A DNA stretch of 64,000 nt, taken from the NCBI RefSeq assembly GCF_036785885.1, contig NC_092316.1, forward strand, positions 51,407,001 through 51,471,000, written 5' to 3'. Under the pieces are notes generated by a model. That model was not told the DNA's origin and ran no database searches. It saw nothing but the letters and a program-made list of their open reading frames with translations. The stretch comes from Coffea arabica. Its lineage: Eukaryota > Streptophyta > Magnoliopsida > Gentianales > Rubiaceae. Shown here piece after piece: positions 13,601-23,864 of the stretch. Position 1 is the stretch's first letter, and every line of letters starts with the position of its first letter. The translations under genes and the position numbers were made by a program.

Positions 13601-14168
13601 AATATACACACATCTACTTTTGAGTTTTTTAAAACAAAAAATTATAGTAAAAATAAAAGAATTTAATTGTCATTTTAGTTGACTACCTCAACATTGATGA
13701 TTGGCGATCTACAGGGGCCTCTGAAGATCACCGGCTGAATGAAGAAACTTGTATTTGAAGGGATTTGCATGGTTGGAGCAGAAGAAGATGAATCTGGTGT
13801 GGACGTGCATGCTGCTTCCCATGCATGCTTGAAAGCCTTAAAAATCATCATGAAAATGACAAAATTATATCAAATCTTCATCCCCTTTATTTCATTTTTT
13901 TTCCTTTATACTATCTCCTAATATCAGTACTCTTATTTCTCCTGTGCAAAATAATAGCATGAAAACCACTTTGAATACATACATACATATATATATATAT
14001 ATAGAGAGAGAGAAAAAGCTGTGCCAAAAGGTTAAGCATTACGTTGGTATCGTCATTGTAGCCATCTCCAACTGCACCATAATCAAGAACATTGTACACA
14101 AATGATTGTGCCACCACCGAGGAAGGGAGAACAAATGCTGCAAACAGTATCGGGATAAAAACTCCCAT
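7614..14168 (-). CDS. Polygalacturonase, glycoside hydrolase family 28, secreted
   Basis: Nine exons on the minus strand join in frame to 399 aa: 14168-14043, 13836-13687, 12739-12584, 11473-11456 (an 18-nt micro-exon), 10437-10230, 9429-9348, 9054-8946, 8766-8653, 7850-7614. The start is the first in-frame ATG; it opens a hydrophobic signal peptide (MGVFIPILFAAFV) ending near VVAQS, so the enzyme is exported to the cell wall. All four GH28 signatures are present: NTDGI (198-202), GDDC (220-223, the catalytic aspartates), GHG (243-245) and RIK (278-280). The enzyme should hydrolyse alpha-1,4 linkages in homogalacturonan during cell-wall remodelling, ripening or abscission. Endo versus exo action cannot be settled by eye. 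The introns carry several transposon insertions, yet every splice junction and reading phase is intact. Confidence 0.95.
9702..10138. mobile_element. MITE-like inverted-repeat element in the polygalacturonase intron between exons 5 and 6
   Basis: The left end begins GGTTAATTTCACTTTGCATC and the right end, reverse complemented, begins GGTTAATTCCACTTTGCATC; similarity continues for about 45 bp. No clear target duplication was found. It sits wholly within the intron between 10229 and 9430. Confidence 0.6.
10148..10199. repeat. Two perfect 26-bp tandem copies
   Basis: The unit containing TTTTGAAGCACATGTAAATG occurs twice head to tail, at 10148-10173 and 10174-10199. It lies between the MITE and exon 5 of the polygalacturonase gene. 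Confidence 0.8.
11080..11230. mobile_element. Short MITE-family copy in a polygalacturonase intron
   Basis: The stretch containing TTTATCTCACATACATCAT is the reverse complement of a motif found in the copies at 18408-18552 and 32551-32703. The three share an AT-rich core and GTTTGGATT-type ends. This copy is degenerate. Confidence 0.5.
11456..11473 (-). other. 18-nt micro-exon of the polygalacturonase gene
   Basis: On the minus strand, CCCCTCACAG precedes GGTCGCAGGAAGCCAACT, which is followed by GTAAGT. The exon encodes GRRKPT and restores the basic-K-P-T segment that GH28 enzymes carry just before the parallel beta-helix. It is in phase 0 at both sides, so skipping it would drop six residues without a frameshift. 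Confidence 0.85.
12277..12416 (-). mobile_element. tRNA-derived SINE-like element
   Basis: On the minus strand the element opens with a box-A-like TAGCTCAGGTGACAGAG, has a box-B-like GAGTTTGATTCAACTC and ends in a run of about 15 A residues (T-run at 12279-12293). It lies in the polygalacturonase intron between exons 3 and 4. I could not find matching target duplications. A degenerate relative is at 16862. Confidence 0.55.
12877..12992. mobile_element. Left part of a Stowaway-type MITE
   Basis: TACTCCCTGCGTCCCAAATT matches the Stowaway terminus with its TA target site. The matching right terminus is missing. The neighbouring LINE insertion at 12993 may have displaced it or used its sequence as the target. 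Confidence 0.5.
12993..13228 (+). mobile_element. 5'-truncated LINE 3' end with target-site duplication
   Basis: The 236-bp insert ends in a plus-strand A-rich tail (13213-13228) preceded by a TATAAATGAAGCTATCGTTT-type 3' end. It is flanked by an exact 19-bp direct repeat, GACAAAGAACATGTCATCC, at 12974-12992 and 13229-13247. This is the hallmark of target-primed reverse transcription. It lies antisense to the polygalacturonase gene in the intron between exons 2 and 3. A SINE is an alternative, but no box A/B was seen. Confidence 0.75.
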
Positions 14169-14911
14169 AGCAACCCTACTAAGAACCAAATCAAGAAAGA
14201 AAAGAAAAAATTATGCTACACTCGAGTATTCTAATCAACACTAGAAATCAATGACCACATAATTAATCTACTATGATATATCTTATACAGACTAAACTAG
14301 AAAAACAACTTGTAATTTCTATGACTAACTTCAATTCTCATGTCTGTACAAGAATTGCTGGCGTCCAAATTCTTCTTACTCCAAGAACAATTTGGGTTCA
14401 TACAATAACTCAAACAGAAAAAAGGGTTCCTGCATCAAACGAACATTTTCCGGATTTCTATTCTTTGTTTTAGATCAATTAATTGAGACGAGAGAGATAG
14501 ATACCTAAGCAAATTCTATGTCAAGAACTAGTTGAGTCCTTAACAACTACTGCCAACTACCTAGTAATAGGATATGACCAGAAATTATGTTTTTCCGGGT
14601 CCCTATTTTCGAAAACATCGCACTTGAATTCCAATTCAGCTACGAAAAAGACAAAAAAAAAACTGGTAAAACAGGAATTATCTAAAGCTGGCAGAATATG
14701 TCCACGCAAGCAAGAGTGGGGTTTGTCTGGATAGGGCAAGATATCCTATGATTGGTCCGTAATATTTGATCAAAAAGATTGGTTTTATTTGAGTCCACCC
14801 AAAACTCAGACCATATAGGGAAAATTACAAGAAGGGCTCTAAAAAATAGGTTGCAGTTTTTGGGTGGGAAGAAAATTGAGGGAGAAGAATTAGGGACAGA
14901 ATCAGTCCGTA
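14169..14911. promoter_or_regulatory. Divergent promoter region between polygalacturonase and RIQ genes
   Basis: The two genes run away from each other from this 743-bp spacer. Near 14731-14758 there is a GATATCC motif next to ATTGG, resembling I-box and CCAAT elements of light-responsive genes, upstream of the RIQ start. No clear TATA box was pinned for either gene. Confidence 0.4.
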
Positions 14912-16126
14912 ATGGCTGTAACAAGTACTGCTGCTGCTCAGCTGAGATGTTTACGGCCTAATCTCTCTAATCTAAGGCCTCTGTATCGGTTTTCTGGTGA
15001 TTATGCCCCAAGATTTCTAGCCATGGCAACGCCACAAAAGGTAATTAGAGGTCCATTTCCCTTTCTTGTCATGCAAAATTTTAGCAGATTGAATATTCAA
15101 TGTTAATCTTCTTCTTCTTTACACTTTGTAGTTTATACTTTCCCCTGCCAAATTCAGATTAGTATGTAGTAATTTCAATTCTGAAGAAAGATGGAAGGAA
15201 AGAAGAAAATTGTGTACAGCCCAAATGATTTTTTTTAATAACAATGAAATTGGTTTTAATTATTTGCGATTGGTTCTAATCTTCAAGACATCCCATTCAG
15301 GTATCTTGAATTATTAAGCCAACATCATTTTTAAAATTTCATAAGAAAATATATCAATTTCTGGGTAAACCACTGTTTGTAGTGGAAATCATCTTATGAT
15401 TAAAGGAAAACAAATTGTCTTATGATTATTAAACTGTGGTGGAGGTCGTGGCAATTCTATAATAACTTGCTAAAATGGTAATTAAAGAAAAAGAAGAAGC
15501 TTGAAAAAGATAAGAATAAAGTAGTTTAATTGGTAAACAAATGTTTTTGATCCTAAATTATTATATGAACAAAGCCTAATTAGTAAGTACTCATATTACA
15601 ATACATGTTCAAATTACTAAAAAAAAAATTTGAAAATACAAGAAGTTATGCATTTCAGATTGGGAATGTGATTGATTTTCAGGTAAACAAATACGATAGC
15701 AAATGGGAAAAAAAATGGTTTGGTGCAGGCATCTTCTATGAAGGCAGCGAAGAAGTCGAATTTGATGTGTACAAGAAGTTGGAAAAGAGCAAAGTCCTAA
15801 GCAATGTGGAAAAGGCGGGATTGTTGTCAAAGGCTGAGGAATTTGGCATCACGCTTTCATCCATAGAGAAACTGGGCTTATTTTCCAAAGCAGAGGATTT
15901 GGGCCTGCTTAGCTTACTGGAAAAGGCTGCCGGGTCTTCGCCGTCCGACTTAGCCTCGGCGGCACTGCCGATTTTGGTGGCCGCCATTGTGGCCATTGTG
16001 GTGATTCCCGATGATTCCGCAGGCCTCGTGGCGGTGCAAGCGGTGGTGGCCGGTGCACTTGGGGTTGCTAGTGCTGGGCTTTTCATTGGAGCCGTACTTT
16101 TGGGTGGGTTACAAGAGGCCGAGTGA
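14912..16126 (+). CDS. RIQ: RIQ-like thylakoid protein (DUF1118)
   Basis: Two exons, 14912-15040 and 15683-16126, join in phase 0 to a 190-aa protein. The first ~38 residues look like a chloroplast transit peptide: basic, rich in Ala, Ser and Leu, no acidic residues before Asp30. Exon 2 opens with VNKYDSKWEKKWFGAGIFYE, the DUF1118 signature, then two related helices (VLSNVEKAGLLSKAEEFG and LSSIEKLGLFSKAEDLGLL). Two hydrophobic segments follow (ALPILVAAIVAIVVIP and the Gly/Ala-rich VAGALGVASAGLFIGAVLL), ending GGLQEAE. Arabidopsis RIQ1 and RIQ2 of this family reside in grana thylakoids and affect light-harvesting-complex organisation and non-photochemical quenching. Function here is by family membership. 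RIQ1 versus RIQ2 is not decided. Confidence 0.88.
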
Positions 16127-18407
16127 GAACTTCTCTAATGTACGTAACTTACAACTATTATATTATTTTGGGATAGGAGAAAAAAAAAAAAAAAGAGGAG
16201 TTCCCCCGGGGGGCTTGAAGGTAAAAAATGAAGAATATGCTTGGTTTTGGTAATTTACTTTGTCATATTTTCATCTTTGGCCAAATACAATTAATTCCCT
16301 TTAGGGGCTGCCTTTAGGGTCAATTGAGATCCAATTTGTTAATACTTGCACAATTCAAGGAGTAATTCGCCATTGTTTTTGAGTTGCATCATCGTCATGT
16401 CTCTTCTATTTTATTCCTTTTTCTTTTTACTTTTAGAGTTAAAAGTAGAAAAAACAACCCAAGGCGAACATTTAAGTTATTTTCAATAGATTTATTGACG
16501 TTTCAAAAAGCTTCTTCTTTTTTTTTCTTTCTCCGGCCAAAGCGGTGGGGTAGATGCATAGACGAGATGGAGAAAGAGGGGCACGGACTCAGTATAATTG
16601 TATTCTGTGCGGTTTCGTCCAATTATTGTATATGTTCAAAATTTTAATGTACAAATACATCAAGATGTTGTATTGAATATATGTTAAATATTTTATTCAA
16701 GTACAATTGTATGCTACTTTTATTTTGAATATAACAATTTAATATAATTATGCATCAAGTAACATAAAAAGTATAACAATCGAACTGATTCGTATCAAAC
16801 TCCAACCGCACTAGATCCTTTTCTCCAAAATGAACATCGATAAGGACATTTCATTTCATTTTGGTTAAAGGAGATTTGGACTCTACAAAGGAAAAGAAAA
16901 AGGAGAAGGCCTGAGATTCTAATCGAGAAATCTCATTCTCACAGTTACCTGTCCAATATTTTCTTATGATATAAGCACGATAAGTGAAAACTCATTTGCT
17001 TTCGAATCCTTAATTTTGATAAATATTTTTTTTAACCAAACGATAACAGAATTCATCGATGTTAAAAAATCGAGAAACTACGGAGGTTGAGCAAGAGCAA
17101 AAGCAAAATTTACACATTGAAAAATTCACACATATGAAGAGATTATTTTGGTTTTCAATACAACTTAAACTGTATCATGAATTAAAACATATTTTCCCAA
17201 AATATATCTTGACTTCCTTAATTGTAACTTAACTATGCATAAAATTTTTTAAGGTATTAATTATGCACCAAAATCCTCCTAAGTGGTTGATCTTGATTAA
17301 GTTTAATTTATCTACGTCATTTGATATTCTGCCATGACCCCAATATAAAGAAATATGAACCATTATTAGCTAGCAACTTATTTTTTTTTAATTTACAATT
17401 TTTGGTTTCAAAATTTTATTTTGTTTTGGCTTTGTGGTTAAATAGTTATTAAGAGCAAGAGCAATGTTATCAATTTTTGACATTTGATAGAAATATTTAG
17501 TTTTGTCAAGTTGATAAGGGAGGTAAGTGCGAATTTAAAAATTTTAAGGAAACTGAATGATATTATGACCAATCTCAAGGAGGTTTTTGAAATTATCCCT
17601 TAAAATAATGCATCGTTGAAAAGATCTTTGAAAATAATGCACCAAACCTTTACTGGCACTGGCTTTTGCACAGCCCTACTCAACGCCAACTAGGACATGG
17701 GTCCAAACCGTTGTCAGGAAACGGGTCGATTTTAAGCAAAATGTATAAAATGTAATTTATTTTTAATAATATATAATTATAAAATAAAATTTTATAAATT
17801 CTACACATGATATACAAGATATAATTTGAACCTTACAATTTTTTTTTTTTTTTTTTTACCAAATCTTGATCTTGAATTTTTAAGAAAGGTTGCTTCCTGC
17901 CACTCCTCCAACCAAGCCCTAGCAACCTCTAATTAACTCGAGTTGATAAAAACTTTTTTGCCCTTGGTCCAACATGCAATGAGTAGAGTCAGGATGCCAA
18001 TATAAGGACGAATTTCTAAGAATATTGCTAAAATAAAAAATTGTTCGAAAAGTGGTGTGATTTGAGGTATTGTTCCGATTTAAGGATCGCCGCAATTACA
18101 AAATGCAGCTATCAATAAAAGTACTATTAATTTGTGTTTATTTTGGCTGCCTTTATTTTAGCCAATTTTCTCCTTTTTTTTTTTTTCAATGTTTCGCCGC
18201 TCATCAGATGAGTGCGAATGAGTGCGAAGCATTTGTACTTTTTGTTCAATTTTTTTTTTCCTGACGCCTTTTGTTCAGAGATGTTCCGTCGTCAAGTGCT
18301 GCCCTGCCAATTATTCGGCCCGCCCTAGAACAGCAGAATTCAATGTCTGACAGATCAAAAGTAGCAATGCAATGCGACTTGAATCACTTTCTTAGGAACA
18401 TGGATGG
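16127..18407. other. Gene-free spacer
   Basis: AT-rich sequence with poly-T and poly-A runs, and no recognised gene. It holds a degenerate SINE-like copy at about 16862-16975. A GCCGCTCATCAGATGAG motif at 18196 recurs near 20.8-20.9 kb. Confidence 0.5.
16862..16975 (-). mobile_element. Degenerate SINE-like copy
   Basis: The minus strand carries ACAGGTAACTGTGAGAATG, a box-B-like block and GAGTCCAAATCTCCTTTAA. This matches the layout of the element at 12277-12416. It is diverged and lacks an obvious tail. Confidence 0.35.
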
Positions 18408-18552
18408 GATAGGAATTTATTTGGATGATTTATTTGAAATAATTATTATAATATTTTTTATAACATGATGTATCATATATGTGAGATAAAAAAGTGATTA
18501 AAATTTATAAAATAAATTATTTTATCTGAAATCATTTCAAACCAAACAAAGT
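18408..18552. mobile_element. Short AT-rich MITE
   Basis: The core TTATTTGAAATAATTATTAT and the following block match the element at 32551-32703 over about 110 bp. The right end reads CAAACCAAACAAAG, an imperfect complement of the left end. Confidence 0.55.
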
Positions 18553-18760
18553 AAATTCCGGGGGGTATGCAGAGTCTTACGCTGGAATTTTTGTTTTAGA
18601 TTTGCTTGTAAGATAGTGTAGGAACTTTTGTTACAATCTAGTTCGAGTGGTCCGCTCCCCCTCTTTAGGGTATGGCGATCTTCCTGACAATCAGGGTTCG
18701 AGTCCCGCTGTTAATGTGTTCGGAGGATGGGGCCTCTCCATCCGGGTCGGAGTGGGATTA

Positions 18761-19707
18761 GTGCCTGTTTGATAACATAAAAAAGTGCTGAAACTGAATT
18801 CATTCAAACATTCAGATGTTGTGGGTGTTTGATAAATAAAAATTCACCTGCTGAACTTATTAAGTGGTGCTGAATTTGTATGTATTTTTTTCAGCACAAG
18901 AATCGTAGCTGAATGCTTAATTTGATAAGAATCAAGAGATTTATTTCAATTATTTTATCTTATCTACCAAATATATTCCTATTTGTTAATTACATTCAAA
19001 ATCCTTATCTAATTAAACAACCTAATATTCCCTATTCAAAATCCTTATCTAATTAGACAAAACAACCTGATATTCTCTATTCAAAATTTTTTTTTAACAA
19101 TAGTATTTTTTTTGCAGTAATTTTCATCCACAAACATTTTTATTTTGATATATTTTTTTTTGTGCAAATAAATATTATTTATGTGATGCAGCTTATCCAC
19201 ACACACGTGGCTTTATGACACCATATCGAAATATTAAATAATGGTTGTCTAATTTTCGAAATCCTTCTCGTCCAAGATCAAAAGAAGAACGGTTTAACCA
19301 AGCACATGCAAGATTGAGAAATGTAATTGAACGTGCTTTTGGAGTATTAAAAATTTGTTTTCCCATTCTCAAAATGATGAAACCGTACTCTTTTCCCATA
19401 CAAAGAAACATTGTCATTGTATGCATTGCTCTTCACAATCATTGTCATTTTCATACCTAACAATTTTAAGTTAATTAAATCATAAGTTCTATTTCCTTTT
19501 TGGATTAAAAGATAGAAGGGCAAAATTGTACAATTTAGTTTATTAAGCATTAAGTTATGAATATTTATCAAATACTATAAATAGGTTCAGCATTATGATT
19601 CAAACATTCATATATCTCTTTTCAGTGTTTAAAATTCAACAAATTAATTATTTCAGTATTCAGTATTCAGAATTCAGAATTCAGATTCAGTGTTATCAAA
19701 CGGAGCC
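18761..19707. mobile_element. PIF/Harbinger DNA transposon, internally deleted
   Basis: The ends are inverted: GTGCCTGTTTGATAACA on the left and GGCTCCGTTTGATAACA on the right after reverse complementing (13 of 17 identical). TTA flanks both sides (18758-18760, 19708-19710), the PIF/Harbinger target duplication. Inside is a fragment of a PIF transposase (see 19187-19457). At 947 bp it is too short to be autonomous. Confidence 0.88.
19187..19457 (+). pseudogene. PIF/Harbinger transposase (DDE nuclease) fragment
   Basis: The frame reads AYPHTRGFMTPYRNIK, then a stop codon, then WLSNFRNPSRPRSKEERFN. Next come the family signature ARLRNVIERAFGVLK, which holds the third catalytic acidic residue, and MMKPYSFPIQRNIVIVCIAL. 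The in-frame stop and the lack of the two upstream aspartate blocks show it is inactive. It lies centrally in the element 18761-19707. Confidence 0.85.
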
Positions 19708-20290
19708 TTAGTCAGGCCCCGTAAGAATTGACCTGGACACCCACTCCGTCAGAAAAAAAGATAAAAAAAAATAATAATTAGCACACTTTGTTTTCTTTAA
19801 TGTTCATATTTTCATCCTTAGAATTTAGCAACTAAAGTGTTTTCTATGCATGTGTGCCTGCACCAAGAGCATGAGACAATAGCTTGACCCGGTAAATGAA
19901 ATTTGCGGCGTCCACTTTTTGTTTGCGGCGTCTACTTTTCTTCAATTCATTTGCGGCGTCAAAAAAATTTTTTTTTTTTTCCTGATTTGCGGCGTCAATT
20001 TTTCTTTTAACGCAGATTGCGGCCAAAAAAAAAAAATTTTAGTGAAAAAGCAATTTTTTTAAAAGTGGAACAGTGTATTTTTTTTAAAGTAAAACTGCAG
20101 ATACCAATTGCGGTGATAGTTTTCCTACCATACATTCTACCTAACCATCTAACGAACGGTTGTAATTATGGCTCTAATTATTTTTTTAATTAAAAAAAAG
20201 CACTGAAGCCTATTATTTTTTTTATAAAAAATTATTTTCCTGACCGTCAATTTTTTTTTTAGATTTTTAAGGGTTACATTGTTTATATTA

Positions 20291-20700
20291 AAGGTTACAC
20301 TGTGAGGGTTTGGAAATTATGGTTTCATGTTAGGTAAAATGTTAAACGCTAAATCTTGATTAAGCCTAATTTATTATCATTATTACATTCTATAAATATT
20401 GCTCAATGCTATATTATTTATTATTATTTAAATTAACATTAACATTAAAAATTTCAAAAATACGACTTAGTCAAATTTTATTAGTGATTTAAGAGCAATT
20501 TGATTATCATCTAAATTTATAAAATTAACATAATTCTAATATTATATATTAAATTTTTGATAATTCTGGTTTATAATAGAATTTTAATAATACGATTTAG
20601 GAATTTTGATTTTAAAATTAGGGTGACAAGGTTACACTGTGAGGGCTTGAAAATTAGGGTTTCATGTAAAATGTTAAACTCTAAACCCTAATTAAGCAAG
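20291..20700. repeat. Direct repeat, two ~75-bp copies
   Basis: Copies at 20291-20369 and 20628-20700 share GGTTACACTGTGAGGG, then TTTCATGT and AAAATGTTAAAC, with roughly 85 percent identity. About 260 bp of AT-rich sequence separates them. Confidence 0.65.
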
Positions 20701-20904
20701 GTTTTCTGAAAAAAATTACTTTTGTCGCGGTTATGCTTTATTAAAAAAATAAAAGAAATGTATCTCTGCTCATGAGATGAGTGGCGATGCGGAAAAACAA
20801 AAGATAAAAAACTTTGGAAAGAAGATAAGTTCCTTCGCCGCTCATGAATGGAAAAAAGATAAAACATTAGCGGCGAAGTTTTTGTAAAATAAAAAAAAAA
20901 AGTC

Positions 20905-20925
20905 ACCGCTCATGTGATGAGCGGT
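20905..20925. repeat. Perfect short palindrome with GTG loop
   Basis: ACCGCTCAT and ATGAGCGGT flank GTG. Related palindromes occur at 18196-18216, 20768-20786 and 20836-20852, set in otherwise AT-rich DNA. Confidence 0.7.
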
Positions 20926-21408
20926 GAAGCTATTGAAAAAAACAAAAAAAAACTAAAGCAATCCCAAAATAAATGAAAAATAAAAGTATTTTTATTAGAA
21001 GTCGCACGTTAATAATGCGGCGACCCCTAATTCCGAACCCATCTTCGAAGGACACCAATTTTCTGACAATTTTCAATTTTAACAATATTCTAAGAAATTA
21101 GCCCAATATAAGTTGATTTAATTTGACAAATATAGGTCACTTTCTTTTTTTATAAAATATTCGTGAGTCTCATTTTCGATGGGAGGTCTGAGTGACCTAT
21201 AGTTCGTATTGAACTTTTTTCTACCGAAAACAAAAAAGTTAAGAGTTATCGTAATGAAAATTAAATTTCGTTGCTGATGTGTGAGATAAGTAGTCTATGG
21301 TCCCACTCAAACTTTTTTCTACTCAAAAAAAGAGGTTACTGTGATGGGAAAGTGGGAACAAGCTCAATAGCTATCACTAAAGTTGATGGGGTGGGCGGTC
21401 AAGGGACT

Positions 21409-21653
21409 CGGGGCAGGGACGGTTGCAGGTGCAACCTGCAACCGTCCCTGACAAATTTCCTCTTCATCAACAACGCGTAACTTCTTTTGTTCACCGTGTA
21501 ACTTTTTTTCCATAGGTTGTATTTTCACAACAGATAGTGGTGGGTCCCACACTTGGCGCGAAAATCGAGTTACCACTTGTTATTTGAGCCGCACATTTTT
21601 TTGAAATTCAATCTGGACCATGAACCGTGCTGTATGACCGTCCCTGCCCCAAA
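21409..21653. repeat. Inverted-repeat element with internal perfect hairpin
   Basis: GGGGCAGGGACGGT near 21410 is repeated in inverse orientation ending near 21653, so the region looks like a small foldback MITE. Next to the left end lies a perfect hairpin: arm CAGGGACGGTTGCAGGT (21414-21430), loop GCA, and the complementary arm (21434-21450). No target duplication was seen. Confidence 0.6.
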
Positions 21654-22199
21654 TCCGCGGTCAAGGAATCAAATCTTGCCTCCTATCATTGATTATAAAA
21701 ATGGGGCAGGTCATTTTAAAGTAGCTTTGCACTTATCTGGGTCGATAAATGGTTGAATCCCTCCGATTTTCTCTATCTCTTCGGATCTCCTCTCAGTAGC
21801 ATAGAATAATTGGACGTCTATCTATCGTATTGAAACAAAAAAAAAAAAGTGATGGAAAAGTGGGGCCAGCATTATGTCAGTTCTTTAACGGGACCCTCCC
21901 AAGGAAATGACTCTCTTGGATCTAATGTCTGGCTTTACTTTTACAGACTTGCACCACTTTAGCTCAAAAAAACCACCTGCACCACAATTCCACAGACGGA
22001 GCCTTCATTGCCCGTAGATCTCAACTTCTGTAGGGAGTGAAAATTGAAAGTGCAGCATGAGAAGGGTTTTTTTTTTTTTTTTTTGTCTTTTGGGTAAATA
22101 TTTACTAGTGAAATTTTAGTGAAAAAGCTGATAAAGAGTAATTGAGTCTGAAGCACGACAACCGCCTTTGGCGGGGTGGTTTCTTTTTCTGGGCTTTGT

Positions 22200-22321
22200 G
22201 AGTGGGGCCTCTATGGCTTAGTGGAAGAAGTGAAGAACCGCCATAGTTTAGAAGTTTACCGACTCTTGAACTTCCCCAGCCTTCACGTTCTTGATCAAGA
22301 TCACCATACCCAGAAGTTCAA
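22200..22321 (+). other. Probable non-coding first exon of SRA/YDG copy A
   Basis: This segment ends in a good splice donor, TTCAA then GTAAGTTTA, at 22321/22322. The next suitable acceptor, TTTCTGTCAG at 23862, lies two bases before the proposed start codon of copy A. The 1.54-kb region between is T-rich as expected of an intron. The transcription start is unknown. Confidence 0.45.
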
Positions 22322-23239
22322 GTAAGTTTATGGCTACAAACCCTTTTTGTTTTGTTGCAATTTTGGAGGTTGTGGTTGCAAATTGTTCGTGCATTGTATT
22401 GTATATGCTGTAGTAGAGAGTAGAGACCCCTTTCTTTTTTTTAAGCTTAGACTAGCATTTTTCGTCTTCTTTGGGGTACGTTTTTGGTTTGTTTTTACAA
22501 CCCTTTTCCTGTTACTCTGTGTCTTCTACGTTCACCGGTAATTTTTCTTGGGAAATTTCTTTTGCTCTGCAATTTTAACTCTCTTGGTTATAAGTTGGCA
22601 TTTTTTGTAGTTGTTGTTTCTGGGTCTTTGGGCATTTTCACACTAGTTACTTCCTTGGTCCATTTTTTTGTTCTTTTACAACCCTTTTCTTATTCCTCTG
22701 TAATTTTGCCCTTTTCCTGTAATTTTCTTGGGAAATTTCGTTTTTTGCTCTGCAGTTTTCTTGGTTCTAACTTGTAAGTTGCTCCCAGTAAAATTTTCTG
22801 ATTTTGTTCTTTTCGTTTTTTTCCTTTTTTCTGGGTCCCTGTAGTTCTTGTCTTCTTGGTGATTCCTTGGTCCCTGTAGTTGGTTTCAGTATATTTTTGT
22901 ACAAGTACCATGTTGATTGAAAAGTCATTTTAGTGTGTGTGGCAGTCAATTTGTCTTGATAGTGACTTAGTTTTTGAATTTGTGTGTTACTACGTGTTTG
23001 TGGCAGAATTATGAGAATCCAACCTTGGTCCTAATTTGTGGAAAATTTTTGGAAACTGAAAACTAGTGGAGTCAGTTAACTATCAAACCAAAATGTCCCA
23101 TCTTAGAACAGAGAAAGAGAAGGTTCTCAGCTTCTTTTCTTTTTACTAATGCTCTTTATTTCTTTTCCAATTTGGATGACGGAATTTGGGATTGTCTTGT
23201 TTATTTTTTTGGGGCTGGGGGATTTTTTCGCCCGCGCCC

Positions 23240-23255
23240 GGGGGGGGGGGGGGGG
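23240..23255 (+). repeat. Run of 16 G residues
   Basis: An uninterrupted G tract follows CGCCCGCGCCC within the presumed leader intron of copy A. Such a tract can form a G-quadruplex and is a common assembly and polymerase-slippage site, so its exact length is uncertain. Confidence 0.8.
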
Positions 23256-23275
23256 TTAGGTTGTAGGATAGTTTA

Positions 23276-23331
23276 AGATTCTTAGTGTGGTCTTCTTGAA
23301 ATGAGATTCTTAGTGTGGTCTTCTTGAAATG
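23276..23331. repeat. Perfect 28-bp tandem duplication
   Basis: The unit beginning AGATTCTTAGTGTGG occurs twice without mismatch at 23276-23303 and 23304-23331, within the leader intron of copy A. It is a recent slippage or duplication. Confidence 0.85.
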
Positions 23332-23864
23332 TAACAGGATAAATTGTTTGATTTTTCACTTTTTGAGAATTTTGTGGCCTGAGATTAATGGGATACTGGT
23401 TGGTAAAGTCCTGATTTTGCATTTTTTTGTTTTGATTAAAAAAGAAATACAAACTGTTAATTTGAGTGCAAAGCTATGAGTAGGTGAAGATGTTTTCTCT
23501 GTTTTGACCCTCTCCAAAAACAATCATTTGTGTTCAATCTTTTTGAAGCTAGACATATTTTTATCTGGACAAATTGTTATTGGATAACTCTTTGATCTAG
23601 GAGACCTTGTCGGTAGTTTATTTTTTGCTTTTAATACTTTGTAATTTGGTGGTAAAATATGATCTTTTTGGAAAGAGCAACGCATTCAACTGGCCTGATT
23701 GCATTCAATTAAACTTTCTAATATATCTTCATATGCTGTAATTGTGTTGGTTACTATTTTGAATGTCATTGATTGTGTTTTCCTTTTTTGGGCTAAAGTT
23801 CTTGCACAGTTGCCATCCTGTTAGTGAGAAATTTTTGGAAGATTGGCATAGATTTCTGTCAGCC

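Larger units (their letters stand above)
18632..19770 (+). mobile_element. tRNA-derived SINE interrupted by a PIF/Harbinger element
   Basis: A box A (TAGTTCGAGTGG, 18639-18650) and a perfect box B (GGTTCGAGTCC, 18695-18705) mark a tRNA-derived SINE. Its body reads up to GGAGTGGGATTA at 18760 and resumes at 19708 with TTAGTCAGGCCCCGTAAG, ending near 19750 before an A-rich tail. The removed piece is exactly the PIF element 18761-19707 plus one TTA. The same SINE family occurs at 31820-32018 on the other strand. Confidence 0.8.
19771..22190. other. Gene-free spacer with short repeated motifs
   Basis: No gene is recognised. From 19903 to 20000 the word TTTGCGGCGTC occurs about four times. An approximately 75-bp segment (GGTTACACTGTGAGGG...) is present at 20291-20369 and again at 20628-20700. 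Palindromic GCTCAT/ATGAGC motifs occur at 20768, 20836 and 20905. A foldback element follows at about 21409-21653. Confidence 0.5.

Noticed and set aside
18632-18715. Possible tRNA gene (box A and perfect box B)
   Set aside because: The sequence does not fold into a full cloverleaf and continues into a SINE body with an A-rich tail, shared with 31820-32018.
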